DNA of 64,000 nucleotides from Lepiota brunneoincarnata (taxonomy: Eukaryota; Basidiomycota; Agaricomycetes; Agaricales; Agaricaceae). The stretch covers positions 124,001 to 188,000 of the forward strand of contig JAEBUN010000054.1 in assembly GCA_023014365.1 (NCBI GenBank), written 5' to 3'. The notes beneath the pieces are model-generated. The model did no database searches. It saw only the letters and a list, made by a program, of their open reading frames with translations, and was not told the origin of the DNA. Numbering within the stretch: position 1 is the first letter of the stretch; each line of letters opens with the position of its first letter. Shown here one piece after another: positions 56,301 through 64,000 of this stretch. The translations under genes were made by a program, and so were the position numbers.

Positions 56301-56743
56301 GAGGCTTTGAAGTTGATTTCTTCGAAGCTTGTGGGCTCTAGTGTGGAGATGTGGTTGAGTTGGTCGTTGTAGATCCAATCGGGTTCCATGGATTGGATAA
56401 GTTCTCGGAATATAGTGTTGTCCCAACGTTCGTTTCTCCAGCGTAATTGTTTGGCATCCCAGTCGATGTCTGGGTTGTGTTCTGCAAGCCAAGGGAATCC
56501 AAGGATGAGTCTTGGGCTTCCGAGGGAGACTACTTTTGGTTTGATCTCCATATTCTTTCCGTTAACCGTTAGGTTGAGGGTCGTGTAGTGGGTGGCTGTT
56601 CCATTTTCGTTAACAGATCCGTCGGCATTTCGTACTTCGATGGGTCGATCGAGGGGTGTCGTTTTGAATGAATGTTGTTTGACCATTCCGGGGTCAATGA
56701 AGTTTCCTGCTGCTCCTGAGTCGAGTAGGGCGAGTAGTTCCAC
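53249..56743 (-). CDS. Element E Pol: protease, RT, RNase H, integrase, chromodomain
   Basis: 1164 codons, uninterrupted. The protease active site ALLDSGAAGNFI is at residues 5-16. RT has KLDVRAGYNN (Asp 296) and the YMDD box at 359-362. RNase H runs from about 501 (IECDASLFASGAV) with Glu and Asp motifs intact (EQELFAIIRALKEW, WSDHDNLRRW). The integrase zinc site is H706, H713, C743, C746. The catalytic triad is D778, D838, E874, the last two spaced D-x35-E. A GPY/F-like module (LAQRREGPFTITRKLG) and a C-terminal chromodomain (EEYEVESILRHRKF, FLVRWKGYLPTEDSWEPE) follow. The frame is also open upstream of 56743 nearly to the gag stop at 56905, so Pol may begin earlier by frameshift or reinitiation. 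Everything looks functional. Confidence 0.92.
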   Translation of the reverse strand: MELLALLDSGAAGNFIDPGMVKQHSFKTTPLDRPIEVRNADGSVNENGTATHYTTLNLTVNGKNMEIKPKVVSLGSPRLILGFPWLAEHNPDIDWDAKQLRWRNERWDNTIFRELIQSMEPDWIYNDQLNHISTLEPTSFEEINFKASASQFLAVQHGEKKNDDPRKVVPTEFHEYLPVFSKKQAERFPPQRPWDHKIELKESFKPIAMKSYRLSLNEEKELDTFLEENLQKGYIRPSESPMASPFFFVGKKDGKLRPCQDYRYLNEHTVKNAYNLPLISHILDKLRGSKYFTKLDVRAGYNNIRIRKGDEWKGAFRTPRGLFEPTVMFFGMCNSPATFQTMMDSLFRKLIDNGGVIVYMDDILIHAKTKQELRRLTREVLKILKDNDLYLKTEKCEFERQRLEYLGVIITPDSVSMDPAKLKGIAEWPTPTTPRDVRKFIGFCNFYRKFIHQYATWAKPLNALMSKTKKFEWTEECQNAFDTLKRKFQSEPVLMVPDRDRPFEIECDASLFASGAVLLQRDNNGVKHPVAYFSKGFSPAERNYHCSEQELFAIIRALKEWRHHIEGSSHKTIVWSDHDNLRRWRKPEDLSRRQARWIAYMQRFDIEIRHIPGKKNGPADALSRRPDHEPKTRDNKQVVALPDKFFTPEQPQHIHIIDENTKKEIKELWKKKKQTDIAQEDDSGHPRVQGKLFIPQDLHLRRRLLQRVHDSPTAGHPGIAETTRKLQEYAYWPGMRSFVKNYVKGCGACQQYKINRHPLKPPLQPIPGPRSTRPFSNISMDLITDLPPDGPHDSILVVVDQLTKGIILEPTAKTANADKIAEILIKRLFSRFGLPEKVLSDRDPRFAAKSMKEFYKQLGIEQALSTAYHPQTDGQTERFNQEIELYLGIYCSSNPNKWVKALPLLEYVHNSKTHAEHQHTPFELLYGSSPKGFPTSEEPTNIPAIGEKFKYLAKIRQEAQAAHEQARLKMAARYNRPDINLKVGQKVWLDNRNLPIQYASKKLAQRREGPFTITRKLGPVTYELKLPIKWKIHNKFHASLLMPAEENDTHGEYNTAPPPDLVNGEEEYEVESILRHRKFRNKYQFLVRWKGYLPTEDSWEPEANLENAKEVIEEYKRAHKLDNPTNDPTTQHSSNHSRPPRARQRWTPSHPGKNHIPGEPRRRK

Positions 56744-56904
56744 GCTTTCGGGTCCTTCCTTAGTGAACTTGTGTTTTCGGATTCGACAGGGTAGATGTAT
56801 TACGCGTGCTGACGATTCCTGTAACTTTACGACATTAATATCATTTTGTGAATAGGAAAGGGAAGGAGGTCTTTGTGGAGGGCTAGACGTGGTGGCTAGT
56901 CTCC

Positions 56905-58766
56905 TTAGGCAAAATCCTTAACCAGAGGGGCATCTGGGTGGTTGGATTCGTTTGCAAAATGTTCGTAGATGTCCTCGACTTCCTCGTCGGTTGCATCTTC
57001 TAGTATGTTGTATAGGGAATTCTTCTTCCTATAACTTGCTTGTCTTCTTCTGGATATCGCATTTGACCGGTTTCTGGCATCCAAATTGCGGGGTAATTCG
57101 GATCGGCGATATATTGTCTTCTTGGTGGGGCATTCGCGGGCGAAGTGTCCAGTCTTGCGGCAGTTGAAGCATCTCTTTTCTTTGAGATCCTTTCTTTGGG
57201 CGTCCGTGAGGATTGCATTGAGGGCTTCACGGGTGCGTTCTTGTACCAACTGGTGGAGTCTGTCTTCTTCGATCTCCTCGTCTTCATCAGCTTCCTCGGC
57301 GAGTAGATCTGGCTCGTCCTCAAAGTCGAGGTTGTAGACTGCTTCGGCGAGTTGGTCAATATCCATTGCGTTAGGGTCTGTTGCTTGATAGGGCAGTGGG
57401 ACACGGCGCGTAAAAGCATTTCTTTTCCCTTTAAATGGGCGAGTGCGCGAAGTCGTTGGAAACGAGGGAGTTCCTCGAGTTTGCATATAGTCGCGTTGAG
57501 TTTGTAGTATTTGATATGCTGTTCGAGCTTGCTTGAACCAGTCGCTGAGTTTGTTTCCTGGATTGAGGCTAATTGTCTTGATTGCGACGGGGCGATCCAG
57601 CCCGTTCTTGAAATAGTTGACCGCCGCCACTCCATCTCCAAGGTCGGCCTGATAGGCAAGTATCTGGAACTGGGATATGTAATCATCGATATATCGTCCA
57701 TTCTGTTTGAGGTGGCGGATTCTGTCCATTGCATCGGCGGGGACATTGTTTGGGGCGAAGGATGTATCGAGTCCTTCGAGAAATTTCTTCCATGTCGGAA
57801 GGGTCTGGCTTCCATCAAGTTCTTTGTTTGATTCCAAGAATGCTCCTCTCCATGTTGCGGCGGGGCCGGTGGACATGTATGAAAGGGCGAATTGTATCTT
57901 GGTCTTGTCATCGGAAAAGGCTCCTGGCTTTGCATCGATGTATAGTTGTACTGCATCCTTCCAGAGGCGGAAGTAGTCGGTCTCTCCATTAAAGGTTGGG
58001 GGTGTGTTAATTTTTGCGGAGGAGGCCATATTGTTAATGTCAGAGGTTGTGGATTCCTCGTCGGAAGTGTGAATAGACCCGGTAGTGGGGCTAACTTCGG
58101 ATGGTTCGGATTGTACAGGGGAACTGGATCGAGGCGGTGAGTGTACCGGTGATCCAAGTGGTGATGCGAGGGGTGAGAATGTTCTTGGGGGTTTCTGTTG
58201 CGAAGTGTTGTCGCTAGTTCTTGTACTTGTTGAGGGTTGAGGACCGGAGGATGGGGTAGATGTTCTATGAATCGGCTCCCCGAGCTTTGAGCGGGTAGAG
58301 GTGGCAGTTCTTTCAGGTGGTGGTTGTTTAGGTAGGGATTGAAGAACTGATGCTGGGGGTGCTGGGTATCCTGGGTCTTCTGTTCGACGTTGAACTCTCT
58401 CGGTAGGTTGTGTAGGGTACGGTGCGGAACCAGAGGGTGAACGAGTGAGGGGTATAGGTTTTGTTTTCTTTTTAGGGTCCGTGGTGGAGGGGGTGTGAAG
58501 TCGGGTTCGGAGTCGGTTGTCGACCAGTCAGAACTGTTGGATTCTTCGTAGTCGGTGGCAAGGGGGTCGTTTCGGTTTGTAGACAGGGTGAAGAGGGAAG
58601 AAGTCGAAGGTGAGGGTGAGGGTGAATAAACAACGCTTGCGGGTGCGTTATCCCAATCGACGCTTGAAGGTGCGGATGACCTGTATACAACGCTTACGGG
58701 TGCGTTATCCCAATCAACACTTAAAGGTGTGGATGACCTATCAACGCTTTCGGTGCGTCTGACCAA
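56905..58766 (-). CDS. Element E Gag with long N-terminal extension
   Basis: The core ORF, 58029-56905 (374 codons), has the Ty3-type capsid (PPTFNGETDYFRLWKDAVQL, HLKQNGRYIDDYISQFQIL) and the zinc knuckle CFNCRKTGHFAREC. The same frame is open upstream to about 58490 without an ATG and reads as plausible protein (DPKKKTKPIPLTRSPSG, TRSKLGEPIHRTS). Farther upstream, coding-like sequence lies in another frame from ATG 58766 (MVRRTESVDRSS) with two 19-residue repeats containing SVDWDNAP and an acidic stretch. Gag of about 580 residues would therefore need a -1 shift in a C-rich run near 58495; otherwise translation starts at 58029. The alternative frame also stays open over most of the core, which complicates automatic prediction. 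Confidence 0.75.
58631..58745 (-). repeat. Tandem repeat of about 57 bp in gag N-terminus
   Basis: Units start at 58631 and 58688, with a partial third at 58742. Each contains CAACGCTTRCGGGTGCGTTA and encodes a repeated block with SVDWDNAP. Confidence 0.75.
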
Positions 58767-58814
58767 GGGTGCAGAGGGTATGGTGGCCTGCTCTACGGGG
58801 GTGTATCACCGGAC

Positions 58815-58907
58815 AGCGACAAGGCGTGTCGTCAGATACGGTTGGCACTCGGATAGCGATAAAGCGTATCGTCTGCCGGTGTGGAAGGGTAGCGACAAGG
58901 CGTACCG
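58815..58907 (-). repeat. Three 17-bp repeats in the element E leader
   Basis: AGCGAYAARGCGTRYCG (plus-strand reading) occurs at 58815-58831, 58855-58871 and 58891-58907, between the primer site and the first gag ATG. The position suits an RNA packaging or dimerisation signal; this is inference. Confidence 0.55.
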
Positions 58908-58942
58908 ATACCACGGGGTGTACGATGGAGGTTGTCCAAAGG

Positions 58943-58954
58943 AAGCTTTAATCT
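58943..58954 (-). promoter_or_regulatory. Self-priming site of element E
   Basis: The minus strand reads AGATTAAAGCTT starting 2 nt after the 5' LTR, a perfect 12-nt complement of AAGCTTTAATCT at complement(59126..59137), which begins 35 nt downstream of the TATATAAG box (from 59172). No tRNA-like TGG occurs at the site. Confidence 0.72.
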
Positions 58955-58956
58955 AA

Positions 58957-59654
58957 TGTTAAGATCCGTGCTCCTTCTGTATCCGAGGATAACTGGAGAC
59001 GGCCTTCAATCACTCTACAAGGTGTCCGAGACGGTTGGCCTTATAGAGCTTAGTGGATCGCGCTCAATGAGATAACGAGGGAAGACGCCAAGTTAAGGCA
59101 GAGAGGTAAACGACCGCTGTTAACAAGATTAAAGCTTAGGGCTTTAATCTCTACTTGTACAGGCCTTATATACCTATGAGGTGCTATATACTCGTTATAG
59201 GTTACTTGGCTGTTCTACTGGTCGTCCGCAGTCCTGACCATGATGCACATCCTGGCTGATGGCATCCTAGTATTATTTATATTACAATGAGTCAGTACTC
59301 TCGCTACTGCTGTGCGATGTTCCATCGCTTTCCTCTGACTCATAATCTCCTTCTCCCGATTGTATCTCCATGGGGTCCTCTCCGTTCTCGCTCTCCATTC
59401 TCTCAGTGCTTCCATCCGTATCGGAGGTTGGATCGGTTGATCCATGGTTATCTTCTTCGTCCTCGGGGTATTCCAATATATCCTCCAAGGTTACCTCCAT
59501 TCCTGCTTCTCTCGCCAGGTCCTGCATGGCGGTGTAGTATTCCCCTTCCTCGTCTTCGTATTCTTGTGCCCGTAGTTGGTCTGTAGTCTCCTGTACCCAT
59601 CTTGTAAAGTCGAACAGTAATTCTTGTTCCTCCCGGTCTGGACTGTTCATAACA
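58957..59654 (-). repeat. 5' LTR of element E
   Basis: 698 bp, no difference from 51413-52110 found by eye. Followed by TTGCC at 59655-59659. Confidence 0.92.
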
Positions 59655-60340
59655 TTGCCAAAATCTATGAGATGCCTCCATCCAGTCTTCAACATGGTAA
59701 AGCTCACACCCACTCCCATAGACCCTATTCCTGGATGCCATCCCAAGCCACCACCAACATCCATCATCATTGAGGACAAAGAAGAGTGGGTAGTTGAGGA
59801 AATTCTAGACAGCCACATCCACCAGAGGAGACTCCAGCTCCTAGTAAAATGGAAAGACTTCAGGATTGAAGAAAACTCCTGGGAATCGGCTGACAACATC
59901 CATGCCCCCGACTGTGTAATGGAATTCTATCAACAGCACCTGGGAGCTCCAAGACAGATCAGAAGTCTCACATTTGGCTCAATCCCTTTCTGTGCCCTTG
60001 ACCCACCCATTGTGCCAAGTCATCACAACCTTGAAGGGGGGGTAGATGTAAGGGGAACTTCAGGTCACTGCTCACAACCTCAAATTCAGAAATCCAATTC
60101 CCTGCCTCTCTATGTTCGGAAACCCAATCCCCAGCTTCCCTATGCTCAGATATCCAATTCCCTGCCTTCCTGCATTTGGAAATCTCATCCCCAGCCCCCT
60201 TCAGCCTGGAATTCAGTCCTCCAGCACTCCAGTACTCAGAGTTCCTTCCTATGCCCCTCCAATGCAGATGTGAACCCTCACTGGCGCATGCAACCCTGTC
60301 CCGAGCCCATTCCTGACCATACCCACTTTAGACATCCCTG
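59655..60340 (+). pseudogene. Element D integrase end and chromodomain
   Basis: Joins at the TTGCC duplication to LKLPKSMRCLHPVFNMVKLT, the end of the GPY/F module. A chromodomain follows: EEWVVEEILDSHIHQRRLQL, VKWKDFRIEENSWESADNIH, CVMEFYQQH. The reading continues with Pro/Ser-rich repeated segments to 60340. The chromodomain looks intact even though the rest of Pol is decayed. Confidence 0.8.
60033..60046 (+). promoter_or_regulatory. Polypurine tract of element D
   Basis: GAAGGGGGGGTAGA directly precedes TGTAAGGGG at the start of the 3' LTR, although the chromodomain ORF overlaps it. Confidence 0.6.
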
Positions 60341-60494
60341 ACACCTCACAGCCATTTATGTAGAGTAGATTACTTAACTTGGACTTATGGCAAGTAGTAT
60401 AAGTAATGTAGGTGAGCTCAGAGAAACCTTACTTAATTCTCTAAGGTTTCCCCCTGCTCAGTCGACATGACACGACAACCAGGTTGCCCTTACA
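60047..60494 (+). repeat. 3' LTR of element D
   Basis: 448 bp, TGTAAGGGGAACTTCAGG...GGTTGCCCTTACA. It starts inside the last codons of the pol-linked ORF. No partner LTR is present in the window, so the boundaries rest on TG/CA ends and the purine tract. Confidence 0.6.
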
Positions 60495-60751
60495 TGTACT
60501 ACTTAAGTACAGCAACAGTCCATGCACAGACTGGGTAACCAAACACTATGTAGACTACCAGACATAACATGTGCAAACAACATACAACAATTAGATTGTA
60601 TGTGGGATCAGGCTCAGGGATGGGGGTGGCCAAAGGATGAGGCCAGGTTTGGCATTGGGCATCAGCTAGGATGGCCCAACCCAGACACTTTACCACAAAC
60701 CCCTAGACATACCTTACGTAAGGGGGGGCGAACAATGCCAGTCCCCTTACA
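60495..60751 (-). repeat. Remnant of a KH-family LTR
   Basis: Aligns with the part of the KH-element LTR from its TATA region to its end (CATGCACAGACTGGGTAACC through GTCCCCTTACA). Its other part is missing where element D ends, so D probably inserted into this LTR. Confidence 0.7.
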
Positions 60752-61169
60752 CAAAGTTCAGTTCTGTTTTGTTCAGCACCTCCTGGGCCTGAACCTGAAC
60801 TGCTGTCTTGCAGATGTCAGCCCTCTCCACCTGACAGACAGTCATTCATCCATGTACAGGACAACTATGTGTTCCTGGGTCATCTTCAAAGGGGTACCAA
60901 CCACAGTATCTGCAATTCCCGGACCGTATTGCCATTTTCAGCCTGATCCGGAATTTGCTGCCGACCGGTGAATGTGGTCTCTCTACGGTTTTGACTGGCA
61001 CATTTGAGTAGTCAATCTCGGGTAGAAACATATCTTCTATGTAATCTATAGGATACGGGTGGTGCCCGCGCCATAATATACATTGGCATGGCTAAACCAT
61101 AATCTGATATTATACAGATGCGGACACAAAAAGCAAGAGTCTGGCTCTCAAGGGCCTCATGCCACATGT
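60752..61169. other. 3' flank of the Gα gene, no gene seen
   Basis: Contains the presumed 3' untranslated region of the minus-strand Gα gene. A 61-codon minus-strand ORF (61031-60846) has no recognisable feature. Confidence 0.4.
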
Positions 61170-63538
61170 TCAAGCCAAGTTGCAGTTGGCAAGATTCTGG
61201 CGCATTAACATATCCTTCACTAATGACAGATAATCAGTACGCGGGAAAGAACAAGATATAAGGCTCTCGGATCGCACGCACAATTGGTAAGGATATACAT
61301 AGTTGACTTCGTGTCCTAGGTGGATTGCTCAGCGTCGAATGAAACGCTTCGACCTCAAAAAGTAACATACAGTAACGGTTGTGAGGTGGCAATAAAACAC
61401 CCTATGCGATTTGGATTGCGATTTCATGATCCCCGCTAGGAAGCAAGTTAAGTTAGGGCAAATCCGAGCATAAGGGGGGGGGGGGGGCTGGGACGAGGAC
61501 CGGGGTATGAAAGGATAAACCAGAACATACCGAACTTGTTCCGCAGATCTGTCAGCCACCGTCAGTCACTTGTCAAAGGTAACGAGCAATGCATCATGCA
61601 GGCCAGCACTCCATAACAGGTACTCACAACGTGATGAGCTCTCGAAGTTATTGGGTCGATCTCCATATGAAGTGACATAGTCTGCCAATCGGATTCCGGC
61701 CTCTAATTTCGCGCGAAAAATATCGATCTTGTTGAGGAATAGAATAATGTTAGTGTGCCTCAGGTGTTCGTTCGAAACAATTTCCTTCCAGAGTTGAACC
61801 GAGTCTTGCTGTTATAGAAGGATGATCGATAGCTAGTAAGGCAACGACTTGGAGAAAGACCAACCAGTCTGTTCAATTTTGGGTCTTCTTCGAGCATTTG
61901 ATCAAAGGCACTGCGAGCGTGATCAATCATCACAAAACAAAACGTCGAACATCACCCCCTCACCTGATAGGAGCCAGGAAGATGATAGCATCCATATGAT
62001 CAAAGTAGGGGATCCATGCCGCTGGAATGATAGTTGGATTTATATCAGTCAGACACCGCTTAAGAGTCACACATCCGAAAGTTTACCTCTCTGGGGGAAT
62101 GTTAGTAATGAGGCCCTAGAACGAAACGGGGACTAACCTGTGACCGCTGACCACCAACATCGTAAATGCGCCAGTCCTTGCCAAATCCCGTATCTTGAAC
62201 AAATCCTATAGCAAGGTTGGGTCGTCGAACGAGCGCTACACACCATTGCGCATCCTAAAATGATGCTCCGTTACCCCTAGGGATCCAGAGTGGGTATCTT
62301 CGATAGACCAAAATGCTGATGGACATACCCATGGTCTTGAGGCGCGCCCGAAGAATATCATCTGAAGAATTGTTAGCTAACGAAGAAAAAATACCTGGAT
62401 CCAGGAACAGTTTTCACCATCAGTTGGAAGGTATCGCAGTGCGGTCACACGTTCCAGAGAGTCGAGGAAGCTGGGGGGTGGTCATCCGTGAGTTTCGGGA
62501 CATTCCGGAATCTATTTCTAACCGAAACGCACAAGCCCGCCTGTTCCTGCATCCGTAATTTCAATTTCCCCAGCAGCTGTTGAATGACAGGGTCATTCCA
62601 TAGTCGAATCATGTCCTCAGAGCAAGCGTGCAAGACTCTTCCAGGATCATTCGGATTATCCCAATCCACTGCGGTCTCACTGTCAAAACTATCTCGTTCG
62701 CTCTTGACCAGCCTCCCAAAACACTCTTTCCATGTAGTGGCCGAGTTGACCGCAACCTCCTTCAGGGATAGCCTGTGGCTGTTCGGGGAGCCTACGCATC
62801 TAGAGCTGACAGGCGAGAGTTGACGGATCAAGGTATTTTCTATCTCCAGGAGGGGCAACAGACGCTGTTTGATTTTCAGCTGTTCCGTTGTTATTTTTGG
62901 GATGTCTTTAGGGGAATGTAATCCTTCTGCATCTTTGGCTGCGCTTCGTTGGGCTTGAGTCATGGCTTCCATGATGAAGTGGAATGATTGTACGACGTTG
63001 AGCTGTATTATTGCCCTCCATTGTGCCCTTTCTCTACGAAACGCCTGAAGAGTAGGCTTTTAGCGGCCGCAGGTAGTCAGATCAAAATTGGTGACCTTAG
63101 GCTCATACAAAAGCTGGAAGTCTAAAAGTTTGATGATGACTACAGGGACAATATTGAATTCGGTAATTGAGACTCACTCTTGAGTGTCGTCGACTTCCCT
63201 GTGGCAAGACGTAAAGCATCAACTTCCGGAGCGCCTCTCCTTCATAAGTATTTAACCCACCAGATTCACTCTGACCTATCACCAAAAACCCTCATTCGAA
63301 CGTCCATTCCAGGAACCCGAACATTCGTCGACTCACCAAGAAGTAGGATCTTCACCGGCTTTTCTGCCCTCCTCTCCCTATCTAATTCCTCGTCAATCGC
63401 ATCAGACACATACTTGGCTTCTTTCTCCCGCTCCAGTCTCTTCTGACACTCTTCGGCCGTCTCAAATGGCGGAGGTGCGAGTACCTCGGCAAGCGGGTCC
63501 TTGGACAGGTCGACGTTCACCACTGTCTTCACTGGCAT
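61170..63538 (-). CDS. Heterotrimeric G-protein alpha subunit, 17 exons
   Basis: A GTP-binding signalling protein acting at the membrane with receptors and Gβγ. Exons (minus): 63538-63337, 63275-63261, 63198-63178, 63121-63096, 63044-62533, 62470-62418, 62361-62329, 62276-62244, 62205-62138, 62090-62087, 62021-61964, 61910-61865, 61808-61628, 61548-61531, 61435-61371, 61315-61282, 61219-61170. They sum to 1419 nt (472 residues plus stop) with GT-AG introns of 38-95 nt. Motifs: P-loop GQSESGKS (68-75, where classical Gα has GAGESGKS), switch I ARLKTMGVTEHH, switch II DVGGQR, FLNKID (guanine specificity) and TTVTDT. An extra segment lies in the helical domain (exon 5). There is no Gly at position 2, so no N-myristoylation. 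It resembles the expanded agaricomycete Gα group. Intact. Confidence 0.93.
61474..61487. repeat. Run of 14 G inside a Gα intron
   Basis: A homopolymer in intron complement(61436..61530). Likely length-variable. Confidence 0.8.
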
Positions 63539-64000
63539 ACCACTCCCCTAGCTACCGATGATGATGATAAACACTGGTCAAAAGGGTGCCAAGCAACGGA
63601 CAGAGAAGGGACAAAGAAGCGAAGGAGAAGAAGAAGAAAGTCAAACAGCTCCCAAGATGCTGGAGAGAGATATATGTAGTGGTACACAAGGGAGCCCACG
63701 TCACTTTTATTCCCATAGGGTATCTGATCACCAGGGGGTGACGACTTATGAGGAAAAAGAAGCTCATGTTGTGGAAGCGGTTTTATATATATAAAAAGTT
63801 ACCGGGATGCTGTCTGGAGATAACTGCATGCCAGTCACAAAAATGGATGCTGTAGCGGTTGAAAAGAGAGGGAGAGACAATTCCTCAGCCGCATTGGAGG
63901 CAAACAATGAAGGATAAGCATCTCCCCGGCGGTCAAACATTGGGAGTGGCGTCCTGTTCCCGGCCCCAGGTCAGAAGCACACACACACAACACACTTCGC
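63539..64000 (-). promoter_or_regulatory. Upstream region of the Gα gene
   Basis: On the minus strand a TATATATATAAAA stretch lies at about 63783-63795, 245 nt before the ATG, and a pyrimidine-rich tract (CTTCTTCTTCTCC-type) at about 63600-63645 suits a fungal core promoter. A CA-dinucleotide run lies at 63978-63996. No other gene is seen. Confidence 0.4.

Larger units (their letters stand above)
51413..59654 (-). mobile_element. Element E: complete, apparently intact chromovirus
   Basis: 8242 bp on the minus strand, with 698-bp LTRs at 58957-59654 (5') and 51413-52110 (3') that look identical by eye, flanked by TTGCC (51408-51412 and 59655-59659). Order: 5' LTR, self-priming site, leader with three short repeats, gag, pol (protease, RT, RNase H, integrase, chromodomain), a third ORF with zinc knuckles, purine tract, 3' LTR. 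All catalytic residues examined are present. It is the youngest large insertion here and the best candidate for recent or current activity. It lies in the integrase C-terminal region of element D. Confidence 0.93.
25740..60494 (+). mobile_element. Element D: oldest Ty3-like chromovirus, host of C and E
   Basis: Plus-strand gag-pol is read in pieces: gag, protease and part of RT 25740-27434; rest of RT and RNase H 49003-49833; integrase 50175-51412; end of integrase module and chromodomain 59655-60340; purine tract and 3' LTR 60033-60494. The gaps are element C, a solo LTR and element E. Removing them restores continuous reading at each junction. The 5' LTR and gag start are missing where element B abuts. 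Many stops, a YLNN in place of YLDD, and a deletion in the integrase show great age. Confidence 0.82.

Noticed and set aside
59287..59586. Plus-strand 99-codon ORF, repeated at 41663 and 51743
   Set aside because: It lies in the element E LTR opposite the conserved acidic ORF3 tail; its conservation follows from the other strand.
61849..62558. Plus-strand ORFs over the Gα gene
   Set aside because: Shadows; the minus-strand exons join into a full Gα with all G motifs.
63779..63800. TATATATATA tract as a replication origin
   Set aside because: A short AT tract upstream of a gene is better explained as a core promoter; nothing else supports an origin.
1..64000. CRISPR arrays, bacterial operons, tRNA or rRNA genes
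   Set aside because: The window is spliced fungal DNA; no regularly spaced repeats, no cloverleaf or rRNA signature was found by eye.

Overview
The window looks like nuclear DNA of a mushroom-forming basidiomycete (Agaricomycetes). The evidence is many 44-65 nt introns with CTRAY branch points, a Plavaka-type Tnp2 transposase, protein families expanded in that lineage, and a Gα gene of the kind multiplied in agaricomycetes. Only one clearly intact host gene is present: a 17-exon Gα subunit gene on the minus strand at 61170-63538. Almost everything else is transposable elements nested inside one another.

Layout. 0.9-4.9 kb: a decayed kinesin-like coiled-coil fragment and a decayed Plavaka transposase (minus). 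5.7-10.4 kb: a decayed gene of an uncharacterised family (minus), split by a complete short LTR element (6962-8909, 5-bp duplication CACCT) whose only ORF has a KH RNA-binding domain. 12-14.7 kb: two small hypothetical genes. 15.1-25.7 kb: truncated Ty3-like element B (minus), interrupted by complete but decayed chromovirus F (15406-23246, duplication CAAAG). 25.7-60.5 kb: old plus-strand Ty3 element D, interrupted by giant Ty3-like element C (27435-48998), a solo LTR (49834-50174) and complete, apparently intact chromovirus E (51413-59654, duplication TTGCC, LTRs identical by eye). C itself holds Tc1/mariner-type element M (33479-38715, TA duplication), which holds two more solo LTRs; C also holds further solo LTRs at 39510, 41333 and 46988. 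60.5-64 kb: an LTR remnant, the Gα gene and its upstream region.

Points that stand out. (1) The KH-domain non-autonomous LTR element. (2) Four LTR families (KH element, B, E, F) share one Tf1/sushi-like self-priming geometry: an 11-12 nt primer site 2 nt inside the 5' LTR, perfectly complementary to an LTR segment starting 32-35 nt downstream of a TATA box. (3) An 8-bp palindrome, TAAGCTTA, occurs about 26 times in element C and not in the elements nested in it. (4) Two unrelated Ty3 elements (C and F) carry an antisense spliced gene with a Cys6 cluster downstream of pol. (5) Element E has a third ORF with two zinc knuckles whose tail is encoded in the LTR. (6) The Gα gene appears to have a 4-nt microexon. 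Many dead copies carry CGA-to-TGA stops and CpG transitions, as expected from cytosine methylation or a RIP-like process.

All boundaries, target duplications, splice sites and complementarities were read by eye; family names rest on remembered motifs, not on a search.
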